From: CAVQJU01 sp963729215
GTDB taxonomy: Bacteria > Acidobacteriota > Vicinamibacteria > Vicinamibacterales > CAVVIG01
Assembly: GCA_963729215.1 (NCBI GenBank)
Contig: CAVSND010000031.1
Span: 62,001 to 126,000, forward strand
DNA length: 64,000 bases
Direction of reading: 5' to 3'
In this document: one piece after another, positions 28,536 to 37,633 of the stretch
Numbering within the stretch: the first letter of the stretch is position 1
How the letters are laid out: the number at the start of each line of letters is the position of its first letter
Translations under genes and position numbers: made by a program
Notes under the pieces: model-generated
What the model saw: only the letters and a program-made list of their open reading frames with translations
What the model was told of the DNA's origin: nothing
Database searches by the model: none

Positions 28536-29628
28536 CCACCGGCGTTTACTGGGCTGCTTCATCGCCTGGCTCTGGGCGGTCGCCGTTCCCGCCGCCGCTC
28601 AGACGCCTTCCGAGCGAGTCAGCCTCGACACCGCGGTGGCCATGGATGTGTTCGGCGGCGACAATGTTTCAAATCAACCACAGATCATCGTGGACATCAT
28701 CGGTACCGTTCAGTTGGCCGACCATTGGCAGATATATGTGCGGCCATGGTTCCGCCTGCCGCGCCCCTCGCCGCCCACGGCCGCGACACCGCCCTGGGAC
28801 ACGCTGCTCTACCAGGCGAGCCTGCGCTATGAGCGCCCCGGACCGATCGCCGTGCGAGTGGATGCCGGCTTCGTTGCCTCGCCGGTGGGGCTTGGAATCT
28901 TCGACGCCAACCCGAGAGCCAATCCGACAATCGCGGGGCACTCGAGCTATTTCACGCCAATGCTGCCCTTCGACGCCGGCGGTCCGCGCGGGCCGGCGAT
29001 AGCCTCCACATATCCGCTCGGCGCCGTTCTGACGCTGTCCGGCGCACACTGGGACGCGCACGCGGCCGTCGTGAACTCCGCGCCCGTGCGGAACTTTGCC
29101 ATCGGCGCGGCGACCAATCCCAGTGCGACGCCGGTCTTCGAGGCTGGCGCAGGCATCACCCCGACGACCGGCCTTCGCCTGGGTGTGACCTTCGCTCAGG
29201 GCGCCTACCTGAAAGATGACGAGCTGACACCAACGGCTCCACGCGGGGACCGGAATGTCACGCTCGTCGGGTTCGAAGGCGACTACGCGGTGCGCTACAC
29301 GAAGATCACCGGCGAGTTCATTCATGATCGGCTCACGCTGCCGGGACAGGTAGCTGGGGCCTACGAGTGGTTCGTCCAGGGCACGCAGACCTTGACCCCG
29401 CGCTGGTCGATCAGTGGACGCCAGGAAGGCACATCGTCGCCGGTGGCCGGTACAGGCGCCGTGTTCGGCGCGCAGCCGCGCCTGCTCGCCGGCGAGCTGA
29501 CCGCGGGCTACCGCGCCACGCGCGAGATCACGGTGAAGGCGAGCTACTACGCGCGCCAGTCGTACGGCCGTCTTGTGTGGGATCAGCAGGGCGGCGTTCA
29601 GGTCGTCTGGCAGCGACGGTGGTGGTAG
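28528..29628 (+). CDS. Predicted outer-membrane beta-barrel protein of unknown function
   Basis: 366 residues with a signal peptide (CFIAWLWAVAVPAAAQ). The rest alternates hydrophobic and polar residues in beta-strand style, with the last strand ending QVVWQRRWW, typical of a porin-like barrel terminus. Start ATG 28528 overlaps the HD-GYP stop by 8 bp, so it belongs to the cupredoxin/HD-GYP operon. No specific family is recognised; phosphate-selective or alginate-type porins are distant possibilities. Confidence 0.75.
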   Translation: MRSHRRLLGCFIAWLWAVAVPAAAQTPSERVSLDTAVAMDVFGGDNVSNQPQIIVDIIGTVQLADHWQIYVRPWFRLPRPSPPTAATPPWDTLLYQASLRYERPGPIAVRVDAGFVASPVGLGIFDANPRANPTIAGHSSYFTPMLPFDAGGPRGPAIASTYPLGAVLTLSGAHWDAHAAVVNSAPVRNFAIGAATNPSATPVFEAGAGITPTTGLRLGVTFAQGAYLKDDELTPTAPRGDRNVTLVGFEGDYAVRYTKITGEFIHDRLTLPGQVAGAYEWFVQGTQTLTPRWSISGRQEGTSSPVAGTGAVFGAQPRLLAGELTAGYRATREITVKASYYARQSYGRLVWDQQGGVQVVWQRRWW

Positions 29629-29630
29629 AC

Positions 29631-29662
29631 CGAGTTACGAGCCACGAGCCACGAGCCACGAT
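29631..29662. repeat. Family B intergenic repeat (B1), 7-bp CGAGCCA units
   Basis: Tandem units of GAGCCAC (CGAGTTA first, then three CGAGCCA) fill most of the 43-bp gap between two same-strand genes. The complementary orientation (GGCTCGT) occurs at 35522-35558, 43738-43782 and 53974-53992. Confidence 0.85.
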
Positions 29663-29671
29663 TTAGACCCC

Positions 29672-30721
29672 GTGACCATCGTCTTCTATATCTCCGGCCA
29701 TGGCTTCGGCCATGCCTCGCGCAGCATCGAGCTGCTCAACACGATCGCGGGTCGCCGGCCCGGCGCGCGCATCATCGTCCGCACGTCCGTGCCCGCGTGG
29801 CTCTTTCGCGCGACGGCGGCGGCGCACATCGAGTTGGGAGCCATCGAGACCGACGTCGGCGTGGTTCAGATCGACAGCCTGAGCGTCGATGAGGGCGAGA
29901 CGGCGAGGCGCGCAGCCGCCTTCTACGGCAGCTTCGATCGCAGGGTGGACGAGGAAGCGAGCTTTCTCCAGGCCGCGCGCGCGACAGTCGTCGTCGGCGA
30001 CATCCCGCCGCTCGCCTTCGCGGCGGCCGCGCGAGCGCGCATCCCTTCAGTAGCCGTCGGCAACTTCACGTGGGACTGGATCTATAGCGGCTACGAGGCG
30101 TTCAGCAGCGGAGCCGCTGGAGTATTAGCAACGATGCGGGCCGCGTACTCGACAGCCACCCGCGCGCTGCGACTGCCGCTGCATGGTGGATTCGAATCCA
30201 TGGCCGCGGTGACCACCGACATCCCGTTCATTGCCCGGCGATCGCGGCTGGACCCTGCGGAGACGCGAACCCGCCTGGGGATCGCCGGCGATCGTCCGTT
30301 CGTCCTCGCGTCATTCAGCGCCGCGGATCTCGACCTGCCTTACAGCGCGATCGCCGAAGCCGAATACCTCACCGTCCTCGCGCCGGAGCGCGAACCGCCC
30401 GCGTCCCTCACCTATCCCGACCTGGTGGCCGCGGCCGACGTCGTGGTCAGCAAACCCGGTTACGGCATTGTCTCGGAATGTGTGGCCAACGGGACGGCCC
30501 TGCTTTACACCTCGCGGGGACGCTTCGTCGAGTACGACGTGTTCGTGGCAGAGATGCCGCGCGTGCTGCGCTGCCGCTATCTCGCGCGCGAGGACTTCCT
30601 GTCCGGCCGGTGGGGCGCCGCGGTCCGCGCGCTGCTGGCGCAGGCGCCGCCGCCTGAACGCGCACGGGTCGACGGCGCGAGCATCGCCGCCGATGCGATC
30701 CTGGACGCGGCGATTGGGTGA
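29672..30721 (+). CDS. GT-B glycosyltransferase-like protein (L-arabinokinase N-terminal type)
   Basis: 349 residues from GTG 29672. The N-terminus IVFYISGHGFGHASRSIELL is the motif shared by MurG-like glycosyltransferases and the N-terminal half of eukaryotic L-arabinokinase; a GT-B C-terminal nucleotide-sugar site appears as ADVVVSKPGYGIVSECVANG. Earlier in-frame residues read through the family B repeat and are excluded. The sugar and acceptor cannot be deduced. Confidence 0.8.
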   Translation: MTIVFYISGHGFGHASRSIELLNTIAGRRPGARIIVRTSVPAWLFRATAAAHIELGAIETDVGVVQIDSLSVDEGETARRAAAFYGSFDRRVDEEASFLQAARATVVVGDIPPLAFAAAARARIPSVAVGNFTWDWIYSGYEAFSSGAAGVLATMRAAYSTATRALRLPLHGGFESMAAVTTDIPFIARRSRLDPAETRTRLGIAGDRPFVLASFSAADLDLPYSAIAEAEYLTVLAPEREPPASLTYPDLVAAADVVVSKPGYGIVSECVANGTALLYTSRGRFVEYDVFVAEMPRVLRCRYLAREDFLSGRWGAAVRALLAQAPPPERARVDGASIAADAILDAAIG

Positions 30722-30733
30722 TGTGGCGATCTC

Positions 30734-30756
30734 GTGATCGGCAATCGCCCGATCAC
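30734..30756. terminator. Hairpin between convergent genes
   Basis: GTGATCGG (30734-30741) pairs perfectly with CCGATCAC (30749-30756) across a 7-nt loop, in the 56-bp gap between two convergent stops. Flanking variants (GGCGATCTC, CCGAATCAC) continue the pattern, so this may be another short-unit intergenic repeat. A role as bidirectional terminator is inferred. Confidence 0.6.
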
Positions 30757-30777
30757 CGAATCACAAATCGTATTGGT

Positions 30778-31476
30778 CTATTTCTTGACGCAGGTGATGA
30801 GCGACCAGAGCCGGGCGAGATTCACCTTCTCGATGGACACGGGGTGGAGATCGGCCTGGGCCAGAAATGCCGGCAAATCCAGGTCGGACTTGAACCCGAT
30901 GTGAACCGTGAAGGGCGAGATGGCGCGCTCGATGCTGGCGAGAACGGGATTGGGGCTGCGGAAATGATTCAGGAGGATGATGCGGCCGCCCGGGCGGCAG
31001 ACGCGCTGCATCTCCCGGACGACGGCGACCGGGTCGGGCACGACGCTGATGACGTACGGGGCGTACACGATGTCGAAGGAGCCGTCGGGGAATTTCAGAT
31101 CGGCCGCATCCATCTCGAGCAGGCGGACGTTGCGGATGCCCTTGCGAGCCATCCGGTCGCGGGCCTTTTCGAGCATCGACCCCGAGAAATCGATTCCGGT
31201 GACTGAGCAGGAGCGCGGGTACAGCGCGGCGTTGATGCCGGTCCCTACGCCGACCTCGAGCACGCGATCTCGAGGACCAATAGCCATCCGCTGAATGGCC
31301 TGGACGCGGCCCGGATGCAGCGTCGGTCCAAAGAACGCGTCGTAGGCCCACGCGATGTTCTCGTAGACCCGCTCGACGAAGTCGTTTTCGACGACCGCAA
31401 CCGATAACGCTCGGGTGGCGGCGTCAGAACCCAGAAACTCTTCGCGCGGTTGCGACGGAGGCTCAAAAATGGCCAT
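30778..31476 (-). CDS. SAM-dependent methyltransferase, PmtA/UbiE-like
   Basis: 232 residues with class-I methyltransferase motifs: VLEVGVGTGINAALY (SAM site), GIDFSGSMLEKA and FDIVYAPYVISVVPDP. The start YENIAWAYDAFFGPTLHPGR resembles Rhodobacter-type phosphatidylethanolamine N-methyltransferases, so PE methylation is the leading guess, with quinone methylation as the alternative. It stands alone between convergent and minus-strand neighbours. Confidence 0.82.
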   Translation of the reverse strand: MAIFEPPSQPREEFLGSDAATRALSVAVVENDFVERVYENIAWAYDAFFGPTLHPGRVQAIQRMAIGPRDRVLEVGVGTGINAALYPRSCSVTGIDFSGSMLEKARDRMARKGIRNVRLLEMDAADLKFPDGSFDIVYAPYVISVVPDPVAVVREMQRVCRPGGRIILLNHFRSPNPVLASIERAISPFTVHIGFKSDLDLPAFLAQADLHPVSIEKVNLARLWSLITCVKK

Positions 31477-31523
31477 CAGTGCCTTCGAAACTATACATGG
31501 GAAGGTCAGCGAAGTCTACGAGT

Positions 31524-32219
31524 TCAGGTATCGAGGCGCTCGCAGCGGAATGTGTCCTCGTTTATGAGCAAATACGATTTCGTTACCATGTCCAGGCCGA
31601 TCGACCGCACACCCTGGCGAGCCGAATCCGTGAATTCGTGGTGGTGACCGAACAGGTGGAGCCGGGGGCGCATCGTGGTCAGAATCTCGTTCAACACCGT
31701 CTTGCCCGCGTCGATGTGCCGGCCCGCGGGATAGAAAGGCCGCGGCGCCTCATGCGTCAGAAAGACGTCGATCCCGGTCAATGCCTTGCACGCCAGCACT
31801 TCGTCTTTGACGAAATGCCGGCGCTTGTCGTCGCGGCTCTTCCCCAGCTTGACGTATGCCGTCGTCGACTTCTGACCCCGGGAACGCGGGAGCGCGGAGG
31901 CGGGCGCGCTGTACCAGCTGGGCGCGAAGGTGCCACCGAGCGCGGCGACGCGCCAGTTGCCAACCTGATGCAGGGCGCCATTGCTGAGATAGTGCAGTGT
32001 GGGCGCCGGCGGCCGGCCCGCCGCGGCTGCCGCCACCACATCGAAGTCCTCGTTGTTGCCCTTGATCCAGTACAGAGGCGCCGCTGGCGCGAAGTACTCG
32101 CCGTCGTTGCTGGCCACGTCGCCCACCTGCAGCCAGAACGGCACGTCCGCGTGCCGGCGCATGATTTCCTGCACCGTGTCGAATTCGCCGTGGATGTCGC
32201 CGAGCGCGCCGATCATCAT
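31524..32219 (-). CDS. Calcineurin-like metallophosphoesterase
   Basis: 231 residues with the full set of metal ligands: GDIHGE near the N-terminus, LQVGDVASND, KGNNED, FLTHEAPR and LFGHHHEF. Two adjacent ATG codons at the start leave a one-residue uncertainty. Such enzymes hydrolyse phosphomono- or diesters; the substrate is not evident. It is followed across a G-rich repeat by nuoI upstream in coordinate terms. Confidence 0.87.
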   Translation of the reverse strand: MMIGALGDIHGEFDTVQEIMRRHADVPFWLQVGDVASNDGEYFAPAAPLYWIKGNNEDFDVVAAAAAGRPPAPTLHYLSNGALHQVGNWRVAALGGTFAPSWYSAPASALPRSRGQKSTTAYVKLGKSRDDKRRHFVKDEVLACKALTGIDVFLTHEAPRPFYPAGRHIDAGKTVLNEILTTMRPRLHLFGHHHEFTDSARQGVRSIGLDMVTKSYLLINEDTFRCERLDT

Positions 32220-32228
32220 GGGATCAAG

Positions 32229-32350
32229 CGGCAGAACGGGCGGAACGGGCAGGCGGGGCGGGCAGGGCGGAGAGTCTCGGTGAGCGACGGGAAGGAAGGT
32301 CTGGTTCTACCCATCCTGCCTCTCCCGACCCTCCTGCCTATCCTGCCTGC
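32229..32350. repeat. Family D intergenic repeat (D1), G-rich/C-rich arms
   Basis: A G-rich arm of GGCGGAAC/GGGCAGGC-type units (32229-32272) faces a C-rich arm of CCTGCCTATCCTGCC-type units (32308-32350). They are mutually complementary over many positions. The C-rich arm supplies the nuoI TAG stop. A second pair surrounds the glutaminyl cyclase/moaC junction (36303-36437). Confidence 0.75.
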
Positions 32351-32781
32351 TGCTTCGTGTTGGAGGCCGGGACGAGCAGATCCGTCTTGTCCCAAACGAA
32401 CTGATCCTTGCTGTAAACGGCCAGCTCGTAGTCCTTGCCCATGAAGATAGCGCCGACCGGGCAGGCCTCTTCGCAATAGCCGCAGAAGATGCACCGGGTC
32501 TTGTGGATCTGATACACCGCGGCGTACCGCGGCCCGGCCTGGACGCTGCCGTTGTTCTCCTGGGCCTCGAGATAGATGGCGTCGGCCGGACAAGCCACCG
32601 AGCACAGCCCGCAGGCGACGCACTTCTCGAGATCGTTCTCGTCCCGCATCAACACCTGTTTGCCGCGATATTTCGGGAACATCGGGACCTTCTGGTCCGG
32701 ATAATTCACCGTGACGGGTTTCTTGAACAGATGCTTGAGCGTGGTCGCAAACCCCACGAGGAGCGGTCGAATGACACCCAT
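32338..32781 (-). CDS. nuoI: NADH-quinone oxidoreductase subunit I
   Basis: 147 residues, normal for NuoI. Two [4Fe-4S] motifs are clear: CVACGLCSVACP (C54, C57, C60, C64) and CIFCGYCEEACP. The protein links the peripheral and membrane arms of complex I by carrying clusters N6a and N6b. No other nuo gene lies beside it, so it is a detached subunit gene here. Its last residues (KQQAG) and stop lie in a family D repeat. Confidence 0.93.
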   Translation of the reverse strand: MGVIRPLLVGFATTLKHLFKKPVTVNYPDQKVPMFPKYRGKQVLMRDENDLEKCVACGLCSVACPADAIYLEAQENNGSVQAGPRYAAVYQIHKTRCIFCGYCEEACPVGAIFMGKDYELAVYSKDQFVWDKTDLLVPASNTKQQAG

Positions 32782-32821
32782 TGCCCTCAGTTTAACCGGC
32801 CGATAAGATCAATGTAAATCA

Positions 32822-34141
32822 ATGTCCGGCACTACCGCTCTGTCGACAGACCAGCTGCTCCTCACGACGCTGCTCGTGAAGCTGGCCGTCATGGCCGCCG
32901 CGGCCACGGTTCTGGTGCGATTCCGCCGGTTTCGCCACTTCCTGATCTTCGAACAGCGGCCGTCACCCGATCGACTGACCTTTGCGCTGAGCCTGGGGAG
33001 CCTCCTCGCCGCCGGCGTGGTGGCACGCCTCGCGCTGGGCTACCAGGCCGCCGATCTCACGCTCGAAGGCGCATTTCTCGCGGGCCTCATCGATGGCCCG
33101 TACGCGGGGCTCACGGTCGGCGCGATGGTCGGCATCCCGCCGTTGTTCTTTGGCGAATTCATCGCCCTGCCCTTTGCGATCGGCTGCGGCTTCGCCGGGG
33201 GCGGTCTCCGCGAGCTCTGCCCCAAGGACGTGCTCTGGCAGTTTTCGCCGTTCATCTTCACCAGCGTTCCGCGTCGCGCCTGGCAGATGATCCGTTCGGT
33301 CAAAGTGGACTGGCAGGTCATCCTGCTGATCGCGCCCATCGGCCTGGAGATCATCCGGCAGCTGCTGGGCGCCCGCTTTCACCGGCTGTTCTACATGGCG
33401 CCGGGCTCGCCGCGGTCCGTGTGGCTCCTCGTCGTGGTCTTCGCCACCGTGACGGCCGTGGCCATGCCGATCAAGATCTGGAACAGCGCACGCATCGAGC
33501 ATCGTCTTCAGGAGCAGGAGAAGCTCCTGCTGGCGGCCAAGCTCGAGGCGCTCGCGAATCAGATCAATCCGCATTTCCTCTTCAACACGCTCACGTCCAT
33601 CTCCTCGCTGATTCGCACGCAGCCGGAAACCGCCCGCGTGCTCATCACCAAGCTCTCCGGGCTGCTGCGCCGGCTCCTGCGCAGCACCGATCACTTCGTG
33701 ACGCTGCGCGAGGAACTGGAGGCGATCGACGAGTACCTGCACATCGAAGTGATCCGGTTCGGCCCGCAGCTGAAGGTGACCAAGCAGATCCATCCCGCCA
33801 CGCTCGATGTCATCGTCCCGAGCCTGATCCTCCAGCCGCTGGTCGAAAACTCGATCAAGCACGGCCTCTCGCCGAAGGTCGGCGGCGGCCGCATCACGAT
33901 CACGAGCCGCGTGCACGACGGCCACGCCATCATCGAAGTCGTAGACGACGGGATGGGGATGTCGGAGGAGCGGCTCGCCCAGGCGCTCGGCGGGGGCATC
34001 GGCCTGAGCAACGTCAACGAGCGGCTGCGCACGATCTACGGCGCGCACTACGAACTGAAGGTGAACAGCCGTCCGGGCGTGGGCACCTCCGTCAGCCTCG
34101 AGATTCCGGAACTGGCAATCCCCGAGCGGGTCACGGCCTGA
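32822..34141 (+). CDS. LytS-type sensor histidine kinase
   Basis: 439 residues. The N-terminus has about six transmembrane helices of the 5TM-LYT type (about 15-220; GLIDGPYAGLTVGAMVGIPP). A His_kinase domain follows with QINPHFLFNTL (H251) and a HATPase domain with ENSIKHG and DDGMGM. The stop overlaps the response-regulator start by one base, making a standard two-component operon. The ligand is unknown; related systems sense cell-wall or pyruvate-type signals. Confidence 0.93.
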   Translation: MSGTTALSTDQLLLTTLLVKLAVMAAAATVLVRFRRFRHFLIFEQRPSPDRLTFALSLGSLLAAGVVARLALGYQAADLTLEGAFLAGLIDGPYAGLTVGAMVGIPPLFFGEFIALPFAIGCGFAGGGLRELCPKDVLWQFSPFIFTSVPRRAWQMIRSVKVDWQVILLIAPIGLEIIRQLLGARFHRLFYMAPGSPRSVWLLVVVFATVTAVAMPIKIWNSARIEHRLQEQEKLLLAAKLEALANQINPHFLFNTLTSISSLIRTQPETARVLITKLSGLLRRLLRSTDHFVTLREELEAIDEYLHIEVIRFGPQLKVTKQIHPATLDVIVPSLILQPLVENSIKHGLSPKVGGGRITITSRVHDGHAIIEVVDDGMGMSEERLAQALGGGIGLSNVNERLRTIYGAHYELKVNSRPGVGTSVSLEIPELAIPERVTA

Positions 34142-34950
34142 TGGAGTTGAAAGCCGTTCTGGTGGACGATGAGCAGCTGGCGCGCGACGAGCTGGGATTC
34201 CTGCTGGAGCAAATCGGAGGGGTGGCCATCATCGGCCAGGCGGGCAACGGCGTCGAGGCGCTCACCACGATCGATCGCCTCCGGCCCGACGTCGTGTTCC
34301 TCGACGTCCAGATGCCCGGCCTGACCGGCTTCGAAGTCGCCCGGCGGATGATCGACGCCCACGCGTCTTCGCATATCATCTTCGTGACGGCCTACGATCA
34401 GCACGCCATCGAAGCGTTCGAGGTGAACGCGATCGACTACCTGCTGAAACCGGTCGATCCGGCGCGGCTGGACGTCGCCGTCAGGAAAGCGCGCCGGCTG
34501 ATCTCGTTCGAGCGGTCGCCCGACCGGGCGCCCGACGGGCTCGAGGTCGCGCCCGGTGTCACGGCCGAGCAGCTGGAGCAAATCGTCGAGCGGGTGGCGG
34601 AACGCCGCAATCGCCGCGAGCGCCTCGCCATCAAGGTCGGCGAGCGTTTCCTCCTGGTGCAGGCCGATGACGTCGTCTTCGCGTCGCTGGCGGACGATGT
34701 CATCACCGTGGCCGCCGGCAAGCACGTCGGCACGTCGAACTACCGCACGCTCGACGAGCTGCAGGAACGGCTCGATCCGGGCGTGTTCTTCCGGGTGCAC
34801 CGTTCGCACCTGGTGAATATCAACAAGATCAAGGAGATCGTCCCTTGGTTCAATCGGAACTACATCCTGAGAATGAAGGACGAGAAGTCGACGGAAATAC
34901 CGGTGAGCCGCACGCAGACGCGCCGGCTCAGAGAGTACTTGAAGCTCTGA
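34141..34950 (+). CDS. LytTR-family response regulator
   Basis: 269 residues: a receiver domain (1-120) with phospho-acceptor D55 in FLDVQMPG and the switch Lys in YLLKPVDPARL, then a LytTR DNA-binding domain (about 165-269; RERLAIKVGERFLLVQADDV, FFRVHRSHLVNINKI). ATG 34141 shares a base with the kinase stop. The regulator presumably acts on genes outside this window; no LytTR site pair was identified here. Confidence 0.95.
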   Translation: MELKAVLVDDEQLARDELGFLLEQIGGVAIIGQAGNGVEALTTIDRLRPDVVFLDVQMPGLTGFEVARRMIDAHASSHIIFVTAYDQHAIEAFEVNAIDYLLKPVDPARLDVAVRKARRLISFERSPDRAPDGLEVAPGVTAEQLEQIVERVAERRNRRERLAIKVGERFLLVQADDVVFASLADDVITVAAGKHVGTSNYRTLDELQERLDPGVFFRVHRSHLVNINKIKEIVPWFNRNYILRMKDEKSTEIPVSRTQTRRLREYLKL

Positions 34951-34976
34951 CCGCGTCCGACGCCCAGCTGCAGCAG

Positions 34977-35522
34977 GTGCCCGCGCAGAGCCCGGGCGCG
35001 CAGCTGGCGCAGGTCCAGGAAGAACTGCTGGCCTGGATAAAGACGCTGGCCTCGGCCGCCGTCTACGCCATCCTCATCGTCACGTTCGGCGTCCAGGTGG
35101 CGCGTGTCGAGGGCCAGAGCATGGCGCCCACGCTCGAAGACCAGGACCGGCTCATCGTGAACAAGCTCGTCTATCGCATCGGCGAGCCACGCCGCGGCGA
35201 CATTGTCATGCTCTACTACCCGCTGAACCCCGACAAGTCGTTCGTCAAGCGCGTGATCGCGGAAGAGGGCGACACGGTTCGCATCGTGGACGGCCGGGTG
35301 TACGTCAACGACATCCCGCTGCGCGACGACTACGTGCCGGCGAAGTACCGGAGCCACGACGACTGGGGCCCGCAGGTGATCCCGGAGGGCTACGATTTCG
35401 TGATGGGCGACCATCGCAACAACAGCTCCGACAGCCGGCACTGGGGGATGGTGCCCAAGCGGTACATCATCGGAAAGATTCAGCTTCGGTGGTGGCCGGT
35501 ACCGACGGCGCGAATGTTCTAG
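34977..35522 (+). CDS. lepB: Signal peptidase I
   Basis: About 181 residues. A single transmembrane helix (WIKTLASAAVYAILIVTFGV) precedes the catalytic Ser in GQSMAPTL and the general-base Lys in FVKRVIAEEGD; the C-terminal box is VMGDHRNNSSDSRHWG. The start is uncertain: GTG 34977 is chosen, but in-frame reading continues upstream into the response-regulator gene, and a non-ATG start nearer 34947 is possible. It removes signal peptides from Sec and Tat substrates at the outer face of the inner membrane. Confidence 0.9.
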   Translation: MPAQSPGAQLAQVQEELLAWIKTLASAAVYAILIVTFGVQVARVEGQSMAPTLEDQDRLIVNKLVYRIGEPRRGDIVMLYYPLNPDKSFVKRVIAEEGDTVRIVDGRVYVNDIPLRDDYVPAKYRSHDDWGPQVIPEGYDFVMGDHRNNSSDSRHWGMVPKRYIIGKIQLRWWPVPTARMF

Positions 35523-35558
35523 GCTCGGGGCTCGTTACTCGTGGCTCGTGGCTCGTAA
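35522..35558. repeat. Family B intergenic repeat (B2), GGCTCGT units
   Basis: GGCTCGG, GGCTCGT, TACTCGT, GGCTCGT and GGCTCGT lie in the gap between the convergent lepB and glutaminyl-cyclase genes. The TTACTCGT variant is shared with B3 (43738-43782) and, in complement, with B1. Confidence 0.87.
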
Positions 35559-35562
35559 GCGA

Positions 35563-36374
35563 CTAACGGCGAACGAGCTTGATTTCGAACAGCCTCGGCC
35601 AGAGCTTGCCCGTCACGAACAACCGGTCGCCGGCCGCGTCGTAGGCAATCCCGTTCAGGACGGCATCGCCGGCGCGTTCGCGCGCGGGCAGCAGCCCGCG
35701 CAGATCGATCCATCCCGTGACACGGCCCACGGCCGGATCGATGCGGGCGATGAAGTCGGTCGTCCACACGTTCGCCCACACCTCGCCCTTCACATATTCA
35801 AGCTCGTTGAGGTCCTTCACCGGAACGCCGGCGTCGGTGACCGTGACGCGCCGGCGCTCGCGAAACGTGGCCGGGTCGAGGAATCGCAGTGCGGCACTGC
35901 CGTCGCTCATGATCAGGCTCGACGCGTCGTGCGTGAGGCCCCAACCCTCCCCCTTGTAGGAAAACGAGCGAATCGGCTGAAACGTGCGGCGGTCGTACAC
36001 GAGGGCGACCTGCGACTGCCACGTCAGCTCGAAGAGCTTGTCCTCCCAGATCGTGATGCCCTCGCCGAAGTGTTCCGGGCCGACCGCGCGACGCTGGACG
36101 ACATCGCCCGTGTCCAGAGCCACACGGCGGATGGAGGATCGGCCATTGAGCCCCGTGCCTTCGTACAGGAATCCATCGACGTACTCGAGGCCCTGGGTAA
36201 ATGCCTCGGCGTCGTGAGGAAAGCTGCGAACGATCTGATAGCCGTAGAGCGGCGCCCTGGATGCTGGCGCGGGAATCGAGGGGGCCTGGGCGGCGACGAG
36301 GGCGAAAGGCAGGAGGGATAGGAAAGGCAGGAGGGGCAGGAGCGACCGGACGGACAAGGCGGGCAGGACGCGTC

Positions 36375-36378
<4 letters not shown>
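35563..36378 (-). CDS. Glutaminyl-peptide cyclotransferase (plant/bacterial beta-propeller type)
   Basis: 271 residues with a signal peptide and a five-bladed propeller. Family motifs are FTQGLEYVDGFLYEGTGLNG, GEGITIWEDKLFELTW, EGWGLTHD, LNELEYVKGEVWANVW and LNGIAYD. It converts N-terminal Gln to pyroglutamate outside the cytoplasm. Its signal peptide (LLPLLPFLSLLPFALVA) is encoded by the purine-rich arm of a family D repeat, an unusual origin. The start overlaps the moaC stop (ATGA). Confidence 0.9.
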
Positions 36379-36897
<519 letters not shown>

Positions 36898-36908
<11 letters not shown>

Positions 36909-37584
36909 TGTCGGCCCGCGCCAGAAAGAACGACAGGCTCTCGAGCGACACGGTCAGATCCACGCTCTTGAGCTTCACGCCGGCGGGCACTTCCAGCGTG
37001 CCGGGCGAAAAGTTGAGCACCGCCTTGATGCCGGCGGCGACGGCCTGATTGACGACCAGCTGGGCAAAGGGCGCCGGCACGGCAATCACCGCGATGCTGA
37101 TGCCGTCGCGGCGCGCGATCTTTTTCAGATCGTTCACCGAGTAGATCGGCACGCCGCCCCGCGACTGCTGGCCGACCTTGGCGCTGAGCGAATCGAACAT
37201 CGCCACCATCTCGAAGCCTTCCTGGCGGAACCCCTGATAGTCGGCCAGGGCGAGGCCCAGGTTGCCGGCGCCGATGACGGCGACGCGCAGGTTGCGATCG
37301 AGACCGAGAATCTGGCGCAGGTGGCGCTTCAGGTCGCGCACGTAGTAGCCGACACCGCGGACGCCGAACTCGCCGAAGTACGCGAGGTCCTTGCGAATCT
37401 GCGCGGCGTTCAGGTGGAACTGCTCGGCAAGCGCCTGTGAGGAAATCGCGCGGACACCAAGTTCTTCGAGCGCGTTCAGGCAGCGCAGGTACACCGACAG
37501 GCGATTGGTGGTGAGCTCGGAGACCTGATCGCCGTTGGCTTTGTCGGACGACCCCTTGGGCCCCGCTTTGTTCGAGGTTTTCAC
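36898..37584 (-). CDS. rex: Redox-sensing transcriptional repressor Rex
   Basis: 228 residues: a winged-helix DNA-binding domain (about 25-100; ISSQALAEQFHLNAAQIRKD, YFGEFGVRGVGYYV) and an NADH-binding Rossmann domain (VAVIGAGNLGLALADY). Rex senses the NADH/NAD ratio and represses fermentation and respiration genes. Start ATG 37584 is 49 bp from the divergent OPT transporter, whose promoter could be a target, but no Rex operator (TTGTGAA-N4-TTCACAA) is visible there. Confidence 0.95.
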
Positions 37585-37633
37585 AAGCTGTCAGAATTGT
37601 AGCAAAAAGCGCCATGCTAATATCGCCGTCCAT

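Noticed and set aside
37585..37633. Rex operator between rex and the OPT transporter
   Set aside because: No TTGTGAA-N4-TTCACAA-like site could be found on either strand.
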